In this document: positions 1 through 11,300 of the stretch, piece after piece | Layout of the letters: every line of letters begins with the position of its first letter | Position numbering within the stretch: the stretch's first letter is position 1 | NCBI RefSeq assembly: GCF_018882325.1 | Contig: NZ_JACVOQ010000004.1 | Span: 124,001 to 188,000, forward strand | Origin: Polynucleobacter sp. 78F-HAINBA | Lineage (GTDB): Bacteria; Pseudomonadota; Gammaproteobacteria; Burkholderiales; Burkholderiaceae | Length of the DNA: 64,000 nucleotides | Direction of reading: 5' to 3' | Translations under genes and position numbers: made by a program | The notes under the pieces: generated by a model | What the model saw: the letters and a program-made list of their open reading frames with translations, nothing else | Told to the model about the DNA's origin: nothing | Database searches by the model: none

Positions 1-133
1 TCTTGAGATAGATGCGGACATCTACGTCCTCTTTGAGCATCTTCGCAAAATCAGTATTGTTTGCATACCACTTTGATGTCCAGTTCTTCGTTACCGAGAG
101 TCGGAATCCGGTTGGGTTTATCTTTTGTCCCAT
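1..133 (-). CDS. rpsC: 30S ribosomal protein S3, N-terminal part (runs off the window)
   Basis: Only the first 44 codons are present. The reverse complement from 133 opens with [14 protein letters not shown], the characteristic S3 start, and continues in frame to base 1 without a stop. S3 is part of the mRNA entry site of the small subunit. It follows rplV after 8 bp, the usual S10-operon order. Partial only because the window ends. Confidence 0.95.
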   Translation of the reverse strand, partial: MGQKINPTGFRLSVTKNWTSKWYANNTDFAKMLKEDVDVRIYLK

Positions 134-141
134 ATCTTCCC

Positions 142-471
142 TTAGTTACTCAAGGTCACGGTGATGTGACATGTTTGTTTTTCGATTTGATTACCGCGAC
201 CCTTAGCACGTGCTGTGAAGCGCTTCAAGGAAGTACCTTTATCAACAATAATTGTTGAAACCTTGAGCTCATCAATATCAGCACCCTTATTGTGTTCAGC
301 GTTGGCCATTGCGGACTCAACAACTTTCTTCACAATGAAGGCAGCTTTCTTGGGGCTGAAATTCAAAATGTTCATAGCGCGAGCAATTGGCAAACCACGG
401 ATTTGGTCAGCGACCAAACGTGTCTTTTGCGCAGAAATGCGGGCGCCCTTGTGAATAGCTTTAACTTCCAT
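142..471 (-). CDS. rplV: 50S ribosomal protein L22
   Basis: L22 binds 23S rRNA and lines the peptide exit tunnel. The product has the usual length (109 aa) and the conserved [20 protein letters not shown] start. Three ATG codons stand in tandem at 477, 474 and 471. The purine-rich AAGGGG abuts the first one and lies 6 bases before the third, so the third is the likely start. It lies between rpsS and rpsC in the S10 operon. Confidence 0.97.
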   Translation of the reverse strand: MEVKAIHKGARISAQKTRLVADQIRGLPIARAMNILNFSPKKAAFIVKKVVESAMANAEHNKGADIDELKVSTIIVDKGTSLKRFTARAKGRGNQIEKQTCHITVTLSN

Positions 472-481
472 CATCATCCCC

Positions 482-760
482 TTACTTCTTTGTTACTTTC
501 TTGTCAGCAGCGTGACCTTTGAAAGTACGGGTCAAGGCAAATTCGCCTAACTTATGACCCACCATGTTTTCTGATACATATACCGGAACGTGTTGACGAC
601 CGTTATGTACAGCAATCGTCAGACCAATAAAGTCTGGGAGGATTGTTGAACGGCGTGACCAAGTTTTGATCGGCTTTTTGTCTTTGTTGGCTTGTGCAAC
701 TTCAACTTTTTTTACTAAGCTGGCGTCGCAAAATGGGCCTTTTTTAGCTGAACGTGTCAT
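482..760 (-). CDS. rpsS: 30S ribosomal protein S19
   Basis: S19 is a small-subunit head protein. The 92-aa product carries [12 protein letters not shown] at the start and the [20 protein letters not shown] core, both diagnostic. It is separated from rplB by 19 bp and is co-transcribed in the S10 operon. Confidence 0.97.
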   Translation of the reverse strand: MTRSAKKGPFCDASLVKKVEVAQANKDKKPIKTWSRRSTILPDFIGLTIAVHNGRQHVPVYVSENMVGHKLGEFALTRTFKGHAADKKVTKK

Positions 761-779
761 ATCTATTTATCCTTATCGC

Positions 780-1610
780 TTAACGTTTTTGACGACGTTG
801 AACGATCATCGAAGTTGTACGCTTATTGCGACGTGTACGATAACCTTTGGTTGGTGTGCCCCATGGGGAGACAGGTACACGGCCTTCGCCAGTTCTACCT
901 TCACCACCACCGTGTGGGTGATCTACTGGGTTCATTGCCACACCGCGAACGGTTGGGCGAATACCACGCCAGCGATTTGCACCAGCTTTACCGATAACGC
1001 GCAAGCTATGCTCTTCATTACCAACTTCACCAATAGTGGCACGGCAATCGATCAAAATACGACGTACTTCACCAGAGCGCAAGCGCACCTGAGCGTATAC
1101 ACCTTCACGAGCCAATAACACTGCTGAACCACCGGCAGAACGCGCGATTTGAGCGCCTTTGCCTGGCAACATTTCTACGCAGTGAATCGTGCTACCAACT
1201 GGAATGTTGCGAATTGGCAAGTTGTTACCAGACTTGATTGGGGCTTCAGAACCACTCATCAATGCCTGACCAACAGTCATGCCTTTTGCAGCAAGAATAT
1301 AGCGACGCTCACCATCAGCAAACACGATCAATGCAATATTTGCACTGCGGTTTGGATCGTATTCCAAGCGTTCAACTTTTGCTGGAATACCATCTTTGTC
1401 GTTGCGTTTGAAATCAACAACACGATAGTGATGCTTATGACCACCGCCCTTATGACGGGTAGTGATGTGACCATTATTGTTACGACCTGCTTTTTGGAAC
1501 TGTGGCTCTACCAACGCTGCAAAAGGCTTACCTTTATGCAGGTCAGGATTTACCACCTTGACCATTGAGCGACGACCTGGTGAGGTCGGTTTTGTCTTCA
1601 TCAAAGGCAT
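780..1610 (-). CDS. rplB: 50S ribosomal protein L2
   Basis: L2 is needed for subunit association and peptidyl-transferase function. The 276-aa length is normal. The C-terminal [14 protein letters not shown] segment contains the conserved His near the peptidyl-transferase centre. It starts 2 bp after the end of rplW, consistent with translational coupling. Confidence 0.98.
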   Translation of the reverse strand: MPLMKTKPTSPGRRSMVKVVNPDLHKGKPFAALVEPQFQKAGRNNNGHITTRHKGGGHKHHYRVVDFKRNDKDGIPAKVERLEYDPNRSANIALIVFADGERRYILAAKGMTVGQALMSGSEAPIKSGNNLPIRNIPVGSTIHCVEMLPGKGAQIARSAGGSAVLLAREGVYAQVRLRSGEVRRILIDCRATIGEVGNEEHSLRVIGKAGANRWRGIRPTVRGVAMNPVDHPHGGGEGRTGEGRVPVSPWGTPTKGYRTRRNKRTTSMIVQRRQKR

Positions 1611-1612
1611 GA

Positions 1613-1927
1613 TTAATTCGCCTCCGCTTCAAAGTTAATTTCTTGACCTGGCTTCAAGCTAACGTAGGCCTTCTTAGTGTGGTCGCGACGACCTTCAAAA
1701 CGGCCATAGCGCTTTGGCTTACCCTTTTGATTCACGATTTGAACAGAGTCAACTTGCACTTTAAAGAGCAACTCAACTGCTTGTTTTACATCGCTCTTAT
1801 TCGCGTCGCGTGTAACTTGGAATACCACTTGTTCGTTTTTCTCTGCAACCATAGTGGCTTTTTCAGAGATAACCGGTCCAAGCAGAACCTTCATCAAGCT
1901 GTGATCGTTTTTACGGACTTGGCTCAT
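1613..1927 (-). CDS. rplW: 50S ribosomal protein L23
   Basis: L23 lies at the tunnel exit and docks trigger factor and SRP. The 104-aa product has the [20 protein letters not shown] core of the family and a basic [15 protein letters not shown] segment. Its start overlaps the end of rplD by 4 bases (1924-1927), typical of S10-operon coupling. Confidence 0.97.
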   Translation of the reverse strand: MSQVRKNDHSLMKVLLGPVISEKATMVAEKNEQVVFQVTRDANKSDVKQAVELLFKVQVDSVQIVNQKGKPKRYGRFEGRRDHTKKAYVSLKPGQEINFEAEAN

Positions 1928-2544
1928 TTCAGCAACTCCTCAATTTTTGCGATCGCTGCTTTGCTTACCAATACTTTTTTGTATTGAACTAAAGCTAATG
2001 GATCAGCGTGCTGTGGCTCACATACAGCAACCTTATGCAAGTTGCGTGATGCCAAGTACAAATTCTCGCTAACCTGATCAACGATGATCAAGACTGAATC
2101 CAAGCCCATTGCTTTAACTTTGTCAGCTAAAACTTTAGTCTTTGGAGCATCAAGATTAAATTGGTCAACAACATTCAAACGACCTTCGCGTGCTAACTGA
2201 GACAAAATTGATCTCATACCAGCGCGGTACATTTTCTTGTTTACTTTTTGGCTGAAATTTTCTTCAGGTGAATTCGGGAATATACGACCACCTCCACGCC
2301 ACAGCGGGGAAGAGCTCATACCAGCACGTGCACGACCAGTACCTTTTTGACGCCAAGGTTTTTTGGTTGTGTGCTTAACTTGCTCACGGTCTTTTTGTGC
2401 ACGGTTACCGCTACGTGCATTTGCTTGGTAAGCCACAACAACTTGGTGTACCAATGCTTCGTTATATTCGCGCTCGAATACTTCTGGCGAGGCTTGAACG
2501 CCTGCGCCCAAAGTTCCGTTATCTTGGAGAAGCTTAAGTTCCAT
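1924..2544 (-). CDS. rplD: 50S ribosomal protein L4
   Basis: L4 is a tunnel-wall protein; in Escherichia coli it also represses the S10 operon. The 206-aa length is normal and the long basic loop [20 protein letters not shown] is present. Whether L4 autoregulates here is unknown: the operon is fused to the str genes and has no obvious separate S10 leader beyond the tufA-rpsJ gap. Confidence 0.97.
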   Translation of the reverse strand: MELKLLQDNGTLGAGVQASPEVFEREYNEALVHQVVVAYQANARSGNRAQKDREQVKHTTKKPWRQKGTGRARAGMSSSPLWRGGGRIFPNSPEENFSQKVNKKMYRAGMRSILSQLAREGRLNVVDQFNLDAPKTKVLADKVKAMGLDSVLIIVDQVSENLYLASRNLHKVAVCEPQHADPLALVQYKKVLVSKAAIAKIEELLK

Positions 2545-2555
2545 ATTCGCTCTCC

Positions 2556-3212
2556 TTATTTCTTCTTCAACGGTGTCTTCACCGCTGGAGTAACAATAAC
2601 TTTACCGCCTGGGGCACCTGGAATAGCGCCTTTAACCATGATGAGATTGCGTTCTGCATCAATGCGTGCGATGACTAAATTTTGTACAGTGCGTGTTTCG
2701 TCACCAAGGTGGCCTGTCATGCGCTTACCTGGGAAAACACGACCTGGATCTTGCGCCATACCGATAGAACCTGGCACGTTATGTGAACGTGAGTTACCGT
2801 GTGACGCGCGACCTGAAGCGAAGTGATGGCGCTTGATGGTACCGGCATAGCCTTTACCAATCGTTACACCTTGTACGTCCACTTTTTGGCCGGCAGCAAA
2901 GGCAGTGTCAGCAGGAATTACTTGTCCTGGCGTCATTTCTGCGATTTTTGCTGCATCTAAATGAAATTCGTTGAGACCGTTACCAGCCATCACACCCGCT
3001 TTAGCGAAGTGACCAGCCATTGCTTTGGTAACGCGAGTAGCTCTACGTGTGCCATGTGCCAACTGGATAGCATCATAGCCATCAGTTGCCTGGGTCTTGA
3101 TTTGAGCGATTCTGTTGTCGCTCACGTCAATTACGGTGACAGGAATTGCTTCCCCTTCGTCCGTAAATAGACGGGTCATGCCGATCTTGCGACCGATTAA
3201 GCCTAAGCTCAT
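2556..3212 (-). CDS. rplC: 50S ribosomal protein L3
   Basis: L3 binds near the 3' end of 23S rRNA and helps nucleate 50S assembly. The product has the [15 protein letters not shown] start and the [20 protein letters not shown] region that includes the glutamine methylated by PrmB in relatives. An ATG at 3218 also exists, but GGAG lies only one base before it and 7 bases before the ATG at 3212, so 3212 is preferred. Confidence 0.97.
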   Translation of the reverse strand: MSLGLIGRKIGMTRLFTDEGEAIPVTVIDVSDNRIAQIKTQATDGYDAIQLAHGTRRATRVTKAMAGHFAKAGVMAGNGLNEFHLDAAKIAEMTPGQVIPADTAFAAGQKVDVQGVTIGKGYAGTIKRHHFASGRASHGNSRSHNVPGSIGMAQDPGRVFPGKRMTGHLGDETRTVQNLVIARIDAERNLIMVKGAIPGAPGGKVIVTPAVKTPLKKK

Positions 3213-3260
3213 ATTCATGCTCCACGCCGACTTCGATTGGTCGGCAAAATTAATTTAAGT

Positions 3261-3288
3261 GATTTACAAGTAAAAGTACTTCTAAATC
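3261..3288 (-). promoter_or_regulatory. Imperfect AT-rich hairpin upstream of rplC
   Basis: GATTTA pairs with TAAATC and an inner AGTA with TACT around an AAAG loop, about 50 bases upstream of the rplC start on the mRNA strand. It sits in the unusually long 190-base gap between rpsJ and rplC. Its role is unknown; leader structure for rplC translation is one possibility. Confidence 0.35.
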
Positions 3289-3373
3289 AATAAGTTACGA
3301 CGTTTTTAATGCTGATAAAACCTTTAAATTCGCCCAAATAATTGAGCGAAGCCTTAGATTCTATCCCGAAAGG

Positions 3374-3399
3374 CCAGTCTTGGCAAGCGCCAAGACTGG
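3374..3399 (-). terminator. Strong hairpin 10 bases after rpsJ (attenuator-like)
   Basis: An 11-bp perfect stem (CCAGTCTTGGC with its complement) around a 4-base loop begins 10 bases after the rpsJ stop. On the mRNA strand it is followed by CCTTTCGGG rather than a T-run. It is therefore at best a weak intrinsic terminator, or an RNA processing/stability element between rpsJ and the rest of the operon. Confidence 0.5.
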
Positions 3400-3409
3400 A
3401 AATACTGAA

Positions 3410-3721
3410 TTACTGCAACTTAATTTCGACGTCCACACCTGCTGGGAGGTCTAATTTCATCAAGGCATCTACTGTTTTCTCTGTAGGATCAACGATATCC
3501 ATCAAACGCAGATGGGTACGAATCTCTAACTGGTCACGTGATGTCTTGTTGACGTGTGGTGAACGCAGAATGTCAAAGCGCTCGATACGTGTTGGCAAAG
3601 GTACTGGACCCTTAACAACTGCACCAGTACGCTTAGCTGTATCAACGATTTCAGCTGCAGACTGGTCGATCAAACGGTAATCAAATGCTTTAAGACGAAT
3701 ACGAATTTTTTGGTTTTGCAT
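3410..3721 (-). CDS. rpsJ: 30S ribosomal protein S10 (NusE)
   Basis: S10 is a small-subunit head protein and also acts as NusE in antitermination with NusB and NusG. The 103-aa product contains [18 protein letters not shown] and the [20 protein letters not shown] core. It follows tufA after 110 bases that hold a hairpin, and is separated from rplC by 190 bases. Confidence 0.98.
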   Translation of the reverse strand: MQNQKIRIRLKAFDYRLIDQSAAEIVDTAKRTGAVVKGPVPLPTRIERFDILRSPHVNKTSRDQLEIRTHLRLMDIVDPTEKTVDALMKLDLPAGVDVEIKLQ

Positions 3722-3773
3722 ATTAATTCCAAAGAGCGTTGTGGTGCTGCCACGTTATATTTCTAAAGAGCTC

Positions 3774-3800
3774 GGTGACATCCGCAGCACGGACGTCACC
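3774..3800 (-). promoter_or_regulatory. Hairpin between tufA and rpsJ
   Basis: GGTGAC/GTCACC with an inner CCG/CGG forms an interrupted stem in the 110-base tufA-rpsJ gap on the transcribed strand. No T-run follows, so it is not a clear terminator. It may be a leader structure for rpsJ or a processing site. Confidence 0.4.
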
Positions 3801-3828
3801 GGTTAGCAAACCGCTAAATAATTTACTG

Positions 3829-5037
3829 CTATTAAGCCAAAATCTTTGCAACCACGCCGGCGCCAACAGTACGGCCACCTTCACGGATCGCAAAACGTAA
3901 ACCTTCTTCCATCGCGATAGGAGCGATGAGTTTTACGGTAATCGTGACGTTATCACCAGGCATAACCATTTCTTTGTCTTTTGGCAACTCGATTGAACCA
4001 GTTACGTCCGTTGTACGGAAGTAAAACTGTGGACGATAGTTGTTAAAGAATGGAGTATGACGACCACCTTCATCTTTACCCAAGATGTAAACCTCGGCTG
4101 TAAAGTGAGTATGTGGGGTGATTGAACCTGGCTTAGCCAAAACTTGGCCACGCTCAACTTCTTCACGTTTTGTACCGCGTAACAAGATGCCAACGTTATC
4201 GCCTGCTTGACCTTGGTCGAGCAATTTGCGGAACATTTCAACACCAGTACAAGTTGTCTTGAGTGTTGGCTTGATACCGATAATTTCAATCTCTTCACCA
4301 ACTTTAACGATACCGCGCTCGATACGGCCTGTAACAACAGTACCGCGACCGGAGATAGAGAACACGTCCTCTACTGGCATCAAGAACGCACCGTCAACAG
4401 CACGCTCTGGAGTTGGGATGTATGAGTCAAGCGCTTCAGCCAACTTCATGATGGCTTCTTTACCCAATGGGCCTTCGTCGCCTTCAAGAGCTAACTTAGC
4501 AGAACCTTGAACGATTGGTGTGTCATCGCCAGGGAAGTCGTACTTAGATAGAAGCTCACGAACTTCCATTTCTACGAGTTCTAACAACTCAGCGTCATCA
4601 ACCATGTCGCACTTGTTCAAGAATACGATGATGTATGGAACACCAACTTGGCGTGCCAAGAGGATGTGCTCACGAGTCTGGGGCATTGGGCCGTCAGCTG
4701 CTGAGCAAACCAAAATAGCGCCGTCCATCTGAGCAGCACCAGTAATCATGTTCTTAACGTAGTCAGCATGTCCTGGGCAATCCACGTGTGCGTAGTGACG
4801 ATTCGCTGTCTCATACTCAACGTGTGCTGTATTAATAGTAATACCACGTGCTTTTTCTTCTGGAGCAGCATCGATCTGATCGTATGCTTTTGCTTCGCCA
4901 CCGAATGCTTTTGAAAGCACAGTTGCAATAGCTGCTGTCAATGTGGTTTTACCATGGTCAACGTGACCGATTGTGCCAACGTTTACGTGCGGTTTTGTCC
5001 GCTCAAACTTTTCTTTTGCCATTTTTTTGTCTGCCTT
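3829..5037. repeat. Duplicated tuf unit, copy 1
   Basis: This 1,209-base stretch matches 20603-21811 at a constant offset of 16,774. I found no differing base in the parts I compared, which cover most of the gene. The match stops abruptly on both sides: 8 bases before the rpsJ-side gap sequence and 15 bases upstream of the start codon. This is the pattern expected of gene conversion. Confidence 0.9.
3832..5022 (-). CDS. tufA: Elongation factor Tu, copy A
   Basis: EF-Tu delivers aminoacyl-tRNA to the ribosome as a GTP complex. The 396-aa protein has the G1 loop GHVDHGKT near residue 20, DCPGH (G3) and NKCD (G4), followed by the two beta-barrel domains. Its protein is identical to the second copy at 20606, and the identity at DNA level runs a few bases past both ends of the gene. 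It is the last gene of the rpsL-rpsG-fusA-tufA segment. Confidence 0.99.
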   Translation of the reverse strand: MAKEKFERTKPHVNVGTIGHVDHGKTTLTAAIATVLSKAFGGEAKAYDQIDAAPEEKARGITINTAHVEYETANRHYAHVDCPGHADYVKNMITGAAQMDGAILVCSAADGPMPQTREHILLARQVGVPYIIVFLNKCDMVDDAELLELVEMEVRELLSKYDFPGDDTPIVQGSAKLALEGDEGPLGKEAIMKLAEALDSYIPTPERAVDGAFLMPVEDVFSISGRGTVVTGRIERGIVKVGEEIEIIGIKPTLKTTCTGVEMFRKLLDQGQAGDNVGILLRGTKREEVERGQVLAKPGSITPHTHFTAEVYILGKDEGGRHTPFFNNYRPQFYFRTTDVTGSIELPKDKEMVMPGDNVTITVKLIAPIAMEEGLRFAIREGGRTVGAGVVAKILA

Positions 5038-5072
5038 CTTAGCTAGTCAATATTCAAAATAATGTGGATAAA

Positions 5073-7175
5073 TTACTTCGCTTTAGCAGCCATCACTGCT
5101 TCAGCAACGTTCTTAGGTGCTTCGGAATAATGCTTAAATTCCATGGTGTAGGTAGCGCGACCTTGGGTCAACGAGCGCAAGCCAGTTGAGTAACCAAACA
5201 TCTCTGCCAATGGCACTTCAGCGCGAACGATCTTACCGCCCCCTGGAATGTCATCCATACCTTGCAAAATACCGCGACGTGATGAGAGGTCACCCATTAC
5301 GTTACCCATGAAATCTTCTGGCGTTTCAACTTCAACAGCCATCATTGGTTCAAGCAACACTGGTGATGCTTTGCGCATACCGTCTTTGAATGCCATCGAG
5401 CCCGCCATCTTAAATGCGTTTTCGTTGGAGTCAACGTCATGGTATGAACCGAAGAACAATGTTGCTTTGATATCTACAACTGGATAGCCAGCCAAAATAC
5501 CGGAGTTCAATGTTTCGATAATTCCTTTTTCTACTGCAGGGATGTATTCACGTGGAACAACACCGCCCTTAATAGCGTCAACGAATTCGAAACCTTTGCC
5601 TGGCTCTTGTGGCTCAAGCTTGAGCACAACGTGTCCGTACTGACCACGACCACCAGACTGCTTAACAAATTTACCTTCGATCTCTTCGCAAACCTTGCGA
5701 ATGGTTTCGCGATAAGCAACTTGTGGCTTACCAACAGTTGCCTCAACACCAAACTCACGACGCATACGGTCAACCAAAATTTCTAAATGGAGCTCGCCCA
5801 TTCCGGAAATAATAGTTTGACCTGATTCTTCATCAGTCTTCACGCGGAACGATGGATCTTCTTGTGCCAAACGATTCAAGGCAAGACCCATTTTTTCTTG
5901 GTCTGGTTTTGTCTTTGGCTCAACCGCTTGAGAGATCACAGGCTCTGGGAATACCATGCGCTCCAAAATAACGATGCCATCTGGATCACACAATGTTTCG
6001 CCAGTAGTTGCGTCTTTCAGACCAACCGCAGCTGCGATGTCGCCTGCAAATACTTCTTTGATTTCTTCACGTTCGTTTGCATGCATCTGCAACAAACGAC
6101 CAACACGTTCTTTCTTACCCTTGATTGGGTTGTAGATCGTATCGCCTGATTTCATTACGCCTGAGTAAACACGGAAGAAGATGAGCTGACCAACAAATGG
6201 GTCAGTCATGATCTTAAATGCCAATGCTGAGAACTTCTCATCATCAGAGGCTCTACGTGTTGTAGGTGTGCCATCTTCCAATTCACAAGGAACTGGCGGA
6301 ACATCTAATGGTGATGGCAGCAATTCAACTACTGCGTCCAACATCGCCTGAACGCCTTTGTTTTTGAAAGCAGTTCCGCACATCATTGGAATGATTTCGT
6401 TTGCAATAGTGCGTTGACGCAATGCTGTTTTGATTTCTTCTTCGGTCAATGCTTCACCGCCGAGATACTTTTCCATCAACTCTTCTGAGCTTTCAGCAGC
6501 CGCTTCAAGCAACTTCTCACGCCACTCTTCAGCGGAGGCTTGCAATTCAGCAGGAATATCTTCGTACGTAAACTTAGTACCTTGTGAAGCCTCATCCCAA
6601 TAGATGGCCTTCATCTTCACCAAATCTACAACGCCTTTGAAGTTTTCTTCAGCGCCGATTGGAATTTGGATCAGGATAGGGTTTGCCTTAAGGCGCAATT
6701 TCATCTGGTCATAGACCTTGAAGAAGTTCGCACCAGTACGGTCCATCTTGTTTACGAATGCTAAACGTGGAACTTGATACTTGTTAGCTTGACGCCAAAC
6801 AGTTTCAGATTGTGGCTGTACACCACCTACTGCACAGTAAACCATGCAAGCACCATCCAAAACGCGCATTGAACGCTCAACTTCAATCGTGAAGTCTACG
6901 TGTCCTGGGGTATCAATAATATTGATGCGGTGCTCTGGGAAATTACCAGCCATGCCCTTCCAGAACGTTGTAGTAGCAGCAGAAGTAATCGTGATACCAC
7001 GCTCTTGCTCTTGCTCCATCCAGTCCATGGTTGCAGCGCCATCATGCACTTCACCAATTTTGTGATTAACACCGGTGTAGAACAAAACGCGTTCTGTAGT
7101 TGTTGTCTTACCTGCGTCAATATGCGCAGAGATACCGATATTGCGGTATCTGTCGATAGGGGTTTTACGTGCCAC
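5073..7175 (-). CDS. fusA: Elongation factor G
   Basis: EF-G is the GTPase that drives ribosomal translocation and, with RRF, recycling. The 700-aa length is normal. Motifs visible are [19 protein letters not shown] (G1), DTPGHVDF (G3) and NKMDRTGA (G4), then domains II-V ending in the conserved [10 protein letters not shown] region. It lies between rpsG and tufA in the str operon. Confidence 0.99.
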   Translation of the reverse strand: MARKTPIDRYRNIGISAHIDAGKTTTTERVLFYTGVNHKIGEVHDGAATMDWMEQEQERGITITSAATTTFWKGMAGNFPEHRINIIDTPGHVDFTIEVERSMRVLDGACMVYCAVGGVQPQSETVWRQANKYQVPRLAFVNKMDRTGANFFKVYDQMKLRLKANPILIQIPIGAEENFKGVVDLVKMKAIYWDEASQGTKFTYEDIPAELQASAEEWREKLLEAAAESSEELMEKYLGGEALTEEEIKTALRQRTIANEIIPMMCGTAFKNKGVQAMLDAVVELLPSPLDVPPVPCELEDGTPTTRRASDDEKFSALAFKIMTDPFVGQLIFFRVYSGVMKSGDTIYNPIKGKKERVGRLLQMHANEREEIKEVFAGDIAAAVGLKDATTGETLCDPDGIVILERMVFPEPVISQAVEPKTKPDQEKMGLALNRLAQEDPSFRVKTDEESGQTIISGMGELHLEILVDRMRREFGVEATVGKPQVAYRETIRKVCEEIEGKFVKQSGGRGQYGHVVLKLEPQEPGKGFEFVDAIKGGVVPREYIPAVEKGIIETLNSGILAGYPVVDIKATLFFGSYHDVDSNENAFKMAGSMAFKDGMRKASPVLLEPMMAVEVETPEDFMGNVMGDLSSRRGILQGMDDIPGGGKIVRAEVPLAEMFGYSTGLRSLTQGRATYTMEFKHYSEAPKNVAEAVMAAKAK

Positions 7176-7202
7176 TGTTGGTACCTTTTCTTTGCTGTGC
7201 GA

Positions 7203-7673
7203 TTAGAAGCGGAAATGTGAGAAAGCTTTGTTAGCTTCTGCCATACGGTGAACTTCTTCACGCTTCTTCATTGCTCCGCCGCGACCTTCTGCAGCTTCTA
7301 ATAATTCGTTGGCCAAACGTTGAGCCATAGATTTTTCACCGCGCTTTTTAGCGGCTTCGCGCACCCAGCGCATTGCCAAAGCAGAACGGCGTGATGGGCG
7401 AACTTCAACAGGAACCTGGTAGTTAGCGCCACCAACACGACGGCTCTTCACCTCAACCATTGGCTTAACGTTGCCCATAGCTGTTGAGAAAACTTCGAGT
7501 GGTTCTTTATTTGCTTTTTTCTCGATGTGATCAAAGGCACCGTAAACGATACGCTCTGCAACCGATTTCTTACCGTCCAACATGAGGACGTTCATGAATT
7601 TTGCTACTTCTACATTGCCGAATTTTGGATCAGGCAAGATTTCCCGTTTGGGAACTTCACGACGACGTGGCAT
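7203..7673 (-). CDS. rpsG: 30S ribosomal protein S7
   Basis: S7 nucleates assembly of the 30S head. The 156-aa product begins [20 protein letters not shown] and has the family's [20 protein letters not shown] helix. It is preceded by a 150-base intercistronic region with a long hairpin. In E. coli, S7 represses its own translation by binding the equivalent rpsL-rpsG region. Confidence 0.98.
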   Translation of the reverse strand: MPRRREVPKREILPDPKFGNVEVAKFMNVLMLDGKKSVAERIVYGAFDHIEKKANKEPLEVFSTAMGNVKPMVEVKSRRVGGANYQVPVEVRPSRRSALAMRWVREAAKKRGEKSMAQRLANELLEAAEGRGGAMKKREEVHRMAEANKAFSHFRF

Positions 7674-7723
7674 AACTACTCCTTCAGTTCAGTTAGGGGT
7701 GGCCCACATGGATCACCCGCTCC

Positions 7724-7764
7724 GGCCGTCCTACTATCTGGAGAAATCTCTAGACGGAACGGCC
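7724..7764 (-). promoter_or_regulatory. rpsL-rpsG intercistronic hairpin (candidate S7 target)
   Basis: GGCCGT at 7724-7729 pairs with ACGGCC at 7759-7764, and an inner TCTGGAGA/TCTCTAGA stem continues it with one wobble pair. The structure lies about 50 bases upstream of the rpsG start on the mRNA. The position matches the intercistronic S7 repressor site known in E. coli. Binding by S7 here is inferred, not shown. Confidence 0.5.
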
Positions 7765-7823
7765 ACTTACTTGTCTTTAAAGTCTGACAAACGAAGACTT
7801 ACTGCAAATACTTTAAGTTGCTA

Positions 7824-8204
7824 TTAAGCAGCTTTCTTAGCGCGCTTAGCACCGTACTTGGAACGTGACTGCTTACGGTCTTTAACACCTTGCAAGTCAA
7901 GTGAGCCACGAACGATGTGGTAACGAACACCTGGCAAATCCTTTACACGACCGCCACGAATCAACACTACTGAGTGTTCCTGGAGGTTATGGCCTTCACC
8001 ACCAATGTATGAAATCACTTCAAAACCATTGGTTAGGCGAACTTTAGCTACTTTACGTAGCGCAGAGTTAGGCTTTTTAGGAGTGGTTGTGTACACACGT
8101 GTACAAACACCACGGCGCTGCGGGCTGTTTTGCAGCGCAGGGCTCTTGCTTTTAACGGTCAGCCTTGTTCTTGGCTTACGTAATAATTGATTAATTGTTG
8201 GCAT
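7824..8204 (-). CDS. rpsL: 30S ribosomal protein S12
   Basis: S12 controls decoding accuracy at the A site. The 126-aa protein has the conserved segments [18 protein letters not shown] and [20 protein letters not shown]. Both contain the lysines (equivalent to K43 and K88 in E. coli) where substitutions give streptomycin resistance; here both are the wild-type lysine. First gene after the promoter at 8309-8337. Confidence 0.98.
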   Translation of the reverse strand: MPTINQLLRKPRTRLTVKSKSPALQNSPQRRGVCTRVYTTTPKKPNSALRKVAKVRLTNGFEVISYIGGEGHNLQEHSVVLIRGGRVKDLPGVRYHIVRGSLDLQGVKDRKQSRSKYGAKRAKKAA

Positions 8205-8308
8205 AAAATAGCTCGGTTAGTACTTCTTTGTTGCTTTCTTCAAGAAAATCAATGACTTAGAGAAATCCTAGGTCAAAACGACCCTCTTCTGAATCAGTAG
8301 AACTCAGC

Positions 8309-8337
8309 ATTCTAGCCTGGCCAGCCCTTTCCGTCAA
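8309..8337 (-). promoter_or_regulatory. Promoter of the rpsL-rpsG-fusA-tufA segment
   Basis: On the minus strand TTGACG (8337-8332) and TAGAAT (8314-8309) are separated by exactly 17 bases. This is a strong sigma-70 match, placed right after the rpoC terminator and about 100 bases before rpsL. It implies that the str/S10 genes can be transcribed independently of rpoBC. Confidence 0.75.
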
Positions 8338-8346
8338 CCTCGAGGG

Positions 8347-8370
8347 AAAAAACTGGCCATTTCTGGCCAG
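8347..8370 (-). terminator. Intrinsic terminator after rpoC
   Basis: CTGGCC-6 bases-GGCCAG followed by six T on the minus strand, 10 bases after the rpoC stop. It has the form of a standard rho-independent terminator and closes the rplKAJL-rpoBC transcription unit. Confidence 0.85.
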
Positions 8371-8380
8371 GAACACCAAA

Positions 8381-11300
8381 TTAGCTTGGATCAGCCTCCC
8401 CAGCAGGAGCAATCACTTCAGCCTCTATTTCTACAGGCATATCAGCCATTGCGTCCTCTTCGGCGGCAATCATTTGAGCGCGATCACGCTCGAATTGCTC
8501 TCTGACCTTGCGTGCACGGCGGTAAGACAAGCCGGTACCAGCAGGGATCAAGCGACCAATAATGACGTTTTCCTTGAGGCCACGGAGTGTATCGGTCTTG
8601 CCCATAATTGCGGCTTCGGTCAATACACGGGTGGTTTCTTGGAAAGAAGCCGCTGAAATGAAGCTGTCTGTCGACAAGGATGCCTTAGTAATACCGAGCA
8701 ACACATTCTCGAACTGAGCTGGGCGCTTACCTTGTGCAATCACAGCATCGTTTGCGTCATACAACTTAGAACGCTCAACCTGCTCACCAGTGATGTAGGC
8801 AGTATCTCCACCATCAGTAATTTGCACACGACGCAACATTTGACGCACGATTACTTCAATGTGCTTGTCATTAATCTTCACGCCTTGCAAACGGTAAACG
8901 TCTTGAACTTCATCTACGATGTAAATCGCCAACTCTTCAATACCTCTGAGTGTCAAGATGTCATGTGGATCGGCAGGGCCTTCCACAATCATCTCGCCCT
9001 TGTTCACAACTTGACCGTCATGAACGAGAACTTGTTTCTCTTTAGGAATCAAGAATTCATTTGCTTCGCCATCCATATCGGTAATCACTAAACGTTGCTT
9101 ACCTTTGGTTTCTTTACCGAAGGAAACGGTTCCAGTTACTTTAGCCAATACAGCAGCATCTTTTGGTGAACGCGCTTCGAACAATTCAGCAACGCGTGGC
9201 AAACCACCGGTAATGTCGCGAGTCTTCTGTGATTCGATTGGAATACGTGCCAATACTTCACCAACTTCAACTTTTTGACCATCTTTAACAGTGATCAAAG
9301 CGCCAACTTGCAATCCGATGTTTACTGGGTGATCTGTACCCGCAATCATCACTTCGCCGCCCTTGTCATCAACCAAGTTGATCATTGGACGAACGCCTTT
9401 GCTAGCAGCACTACGACGCTTACCGTCAATCACCACCAAAGTGGAGAGGCCGGTTACTTCGTCAACCTGCTTAGCTACAGTAACGCCTTCTTCAACGTTG
9501 TCGAAGCGAGCAATACCAGCATACTCAGAAATAATTGGGCGGGTTAACGGATCCCAAGTTGCCAAGCTTGCGCCAGACTTCACTGCTGCATCTTCTTTCA
9601 CCAAGAGAGTCGCGCCGTATGGCACCTTATGACGCTCACGCTCACGGCCATTGTCATCAACGATCAAGACTTCGCCAGAACGTGAAATAACGATCTGCTC
9701 GCCCTTTGCGTTCTTCACAACACGCATCGTGCCGGAGAACTTCAAAGCACCGTTAGACTTAGCTTCAATATTGCTTGCAACCAATGCACGTGACGCTGCA
9801 CCACCAATGTGGAAGGTGCGCATTGTCAACTGGGTGCCTGGCTCACCGATGGACTGAGCAGCGATCACACCAACTGCCTCACCAACGTTTACCAAACCAC
9901 CACGACCTAAATCACGTCCGTAGCACTTAGCGCATAAGCCAAAGCGAGTTAAGCATGACAACACTGTGCGAACTTTAACTTCGTCGATACCCAAGGCCAC
10001 GATTTGATCAACGTGATCTTCATCGAGCAATGTGTCGTTAGGAACGATGACTTCTTGTGTATCTGGATGAACGATGTCACCGATACATACACGACCCAAA
10101 ATACGATCGCGCAATGCTTCGATAATTTCACCGCCTTCAACAAGCGCCTTCATCGTTACGCCAGAAGTCGCACCGCAATCATCTTCGATCACAACGAGGT
10201 CTTGAGTTACGTCGCATAAACGACGTGTCAGGTAACCTGAGTTCGCTGTCTTCAATGCTGTATCAGCAAGACCTTTACGAGCACCGTGTGTTGAGATGAA
10301 GTACTGCAACACGTTCAAACCTTCGCGGAAGTTCGCAGTAATTGGAGTTTCAATAATGGAGCCATCAGGCTTCGCCATCAAACCACGCATACCGGCCAAC
10401 TGACGAATCTGCGCCGCAGATCCACGCGCACCAGAATCCGCCATCATGTAGATAGAGTTAAAGGATTCTTGACGCACAGTTTTACTGTTACGGTCGAGTA
10501 CGTCAACGTGTGACAACTCATCCATCATCGCTTTACCAACTTGGTCACCAGCTGCGCCCCAAATATCAACGACGTTGTTATAACGCTCTTGATTGGTTAC
10601 GAGGCCTGACATGAACTGCTTGTCATACTCTTTAACCTTGTTGGTTGCTTCAGTGATGATGCGTTCTTTAGATGTAGGAATCAGCATATCGTCGATCGCA
10701 ACCGAGATACCGGCGTTAGTCGCCAAGCGGAAACCAGACTGCAAGAGTCGGTCAGCAAAAATAACTGTTTCACGAAGACCGCACTTACGGAATGAAGTGT
10801 TGATCAAACGTGAGATTTCTTTTTTCTTCAGAGGCTTATTGATTTCCTCAAAAGTCATGCCCTTAGGCAAGATTTCTGACAAGATTGCACGGCCAACTGA
10901 AGTTTGATAGATCTTGGTCTTTTCAGCAAAACGGGCATCGCCCTCTGCCTTCTTATCCACAATCTCAAACTCAGTAATACGCACGGCAACGCGTGAAGCC
11001 AATTCAACCTGGCCAGCTTCGTGTGCACGAATTACTTCAGCGATATTAGCGAAGACCATGCCTTCGCCTTTACCGTTAATCTTGTCACGAGTAGCGTAGT
11101 ACAGACCCAACACCACGTCCTGTGAAGGAACGATAGATGGTTCGCCGTTAGCTGGGAACAATACGTTGTTCGAAGCCAACATCAATGTACGTGCTTCCAT
11201 TTGCGCTTCGAGCGACAAAGGAACGTGAACCGCCATTTGGTCACCGTCAAAGTCGGCGTTAAATGCCGCGCAGACTAATGGGTGCAATTGGATTGCTTTA

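Noticed and set aside
666-1118. Long antisense frames over ribosomal and rpoBC genes
   Set aside because: They mirror strong codon bias of the sense genes and encode no recognisable domain.
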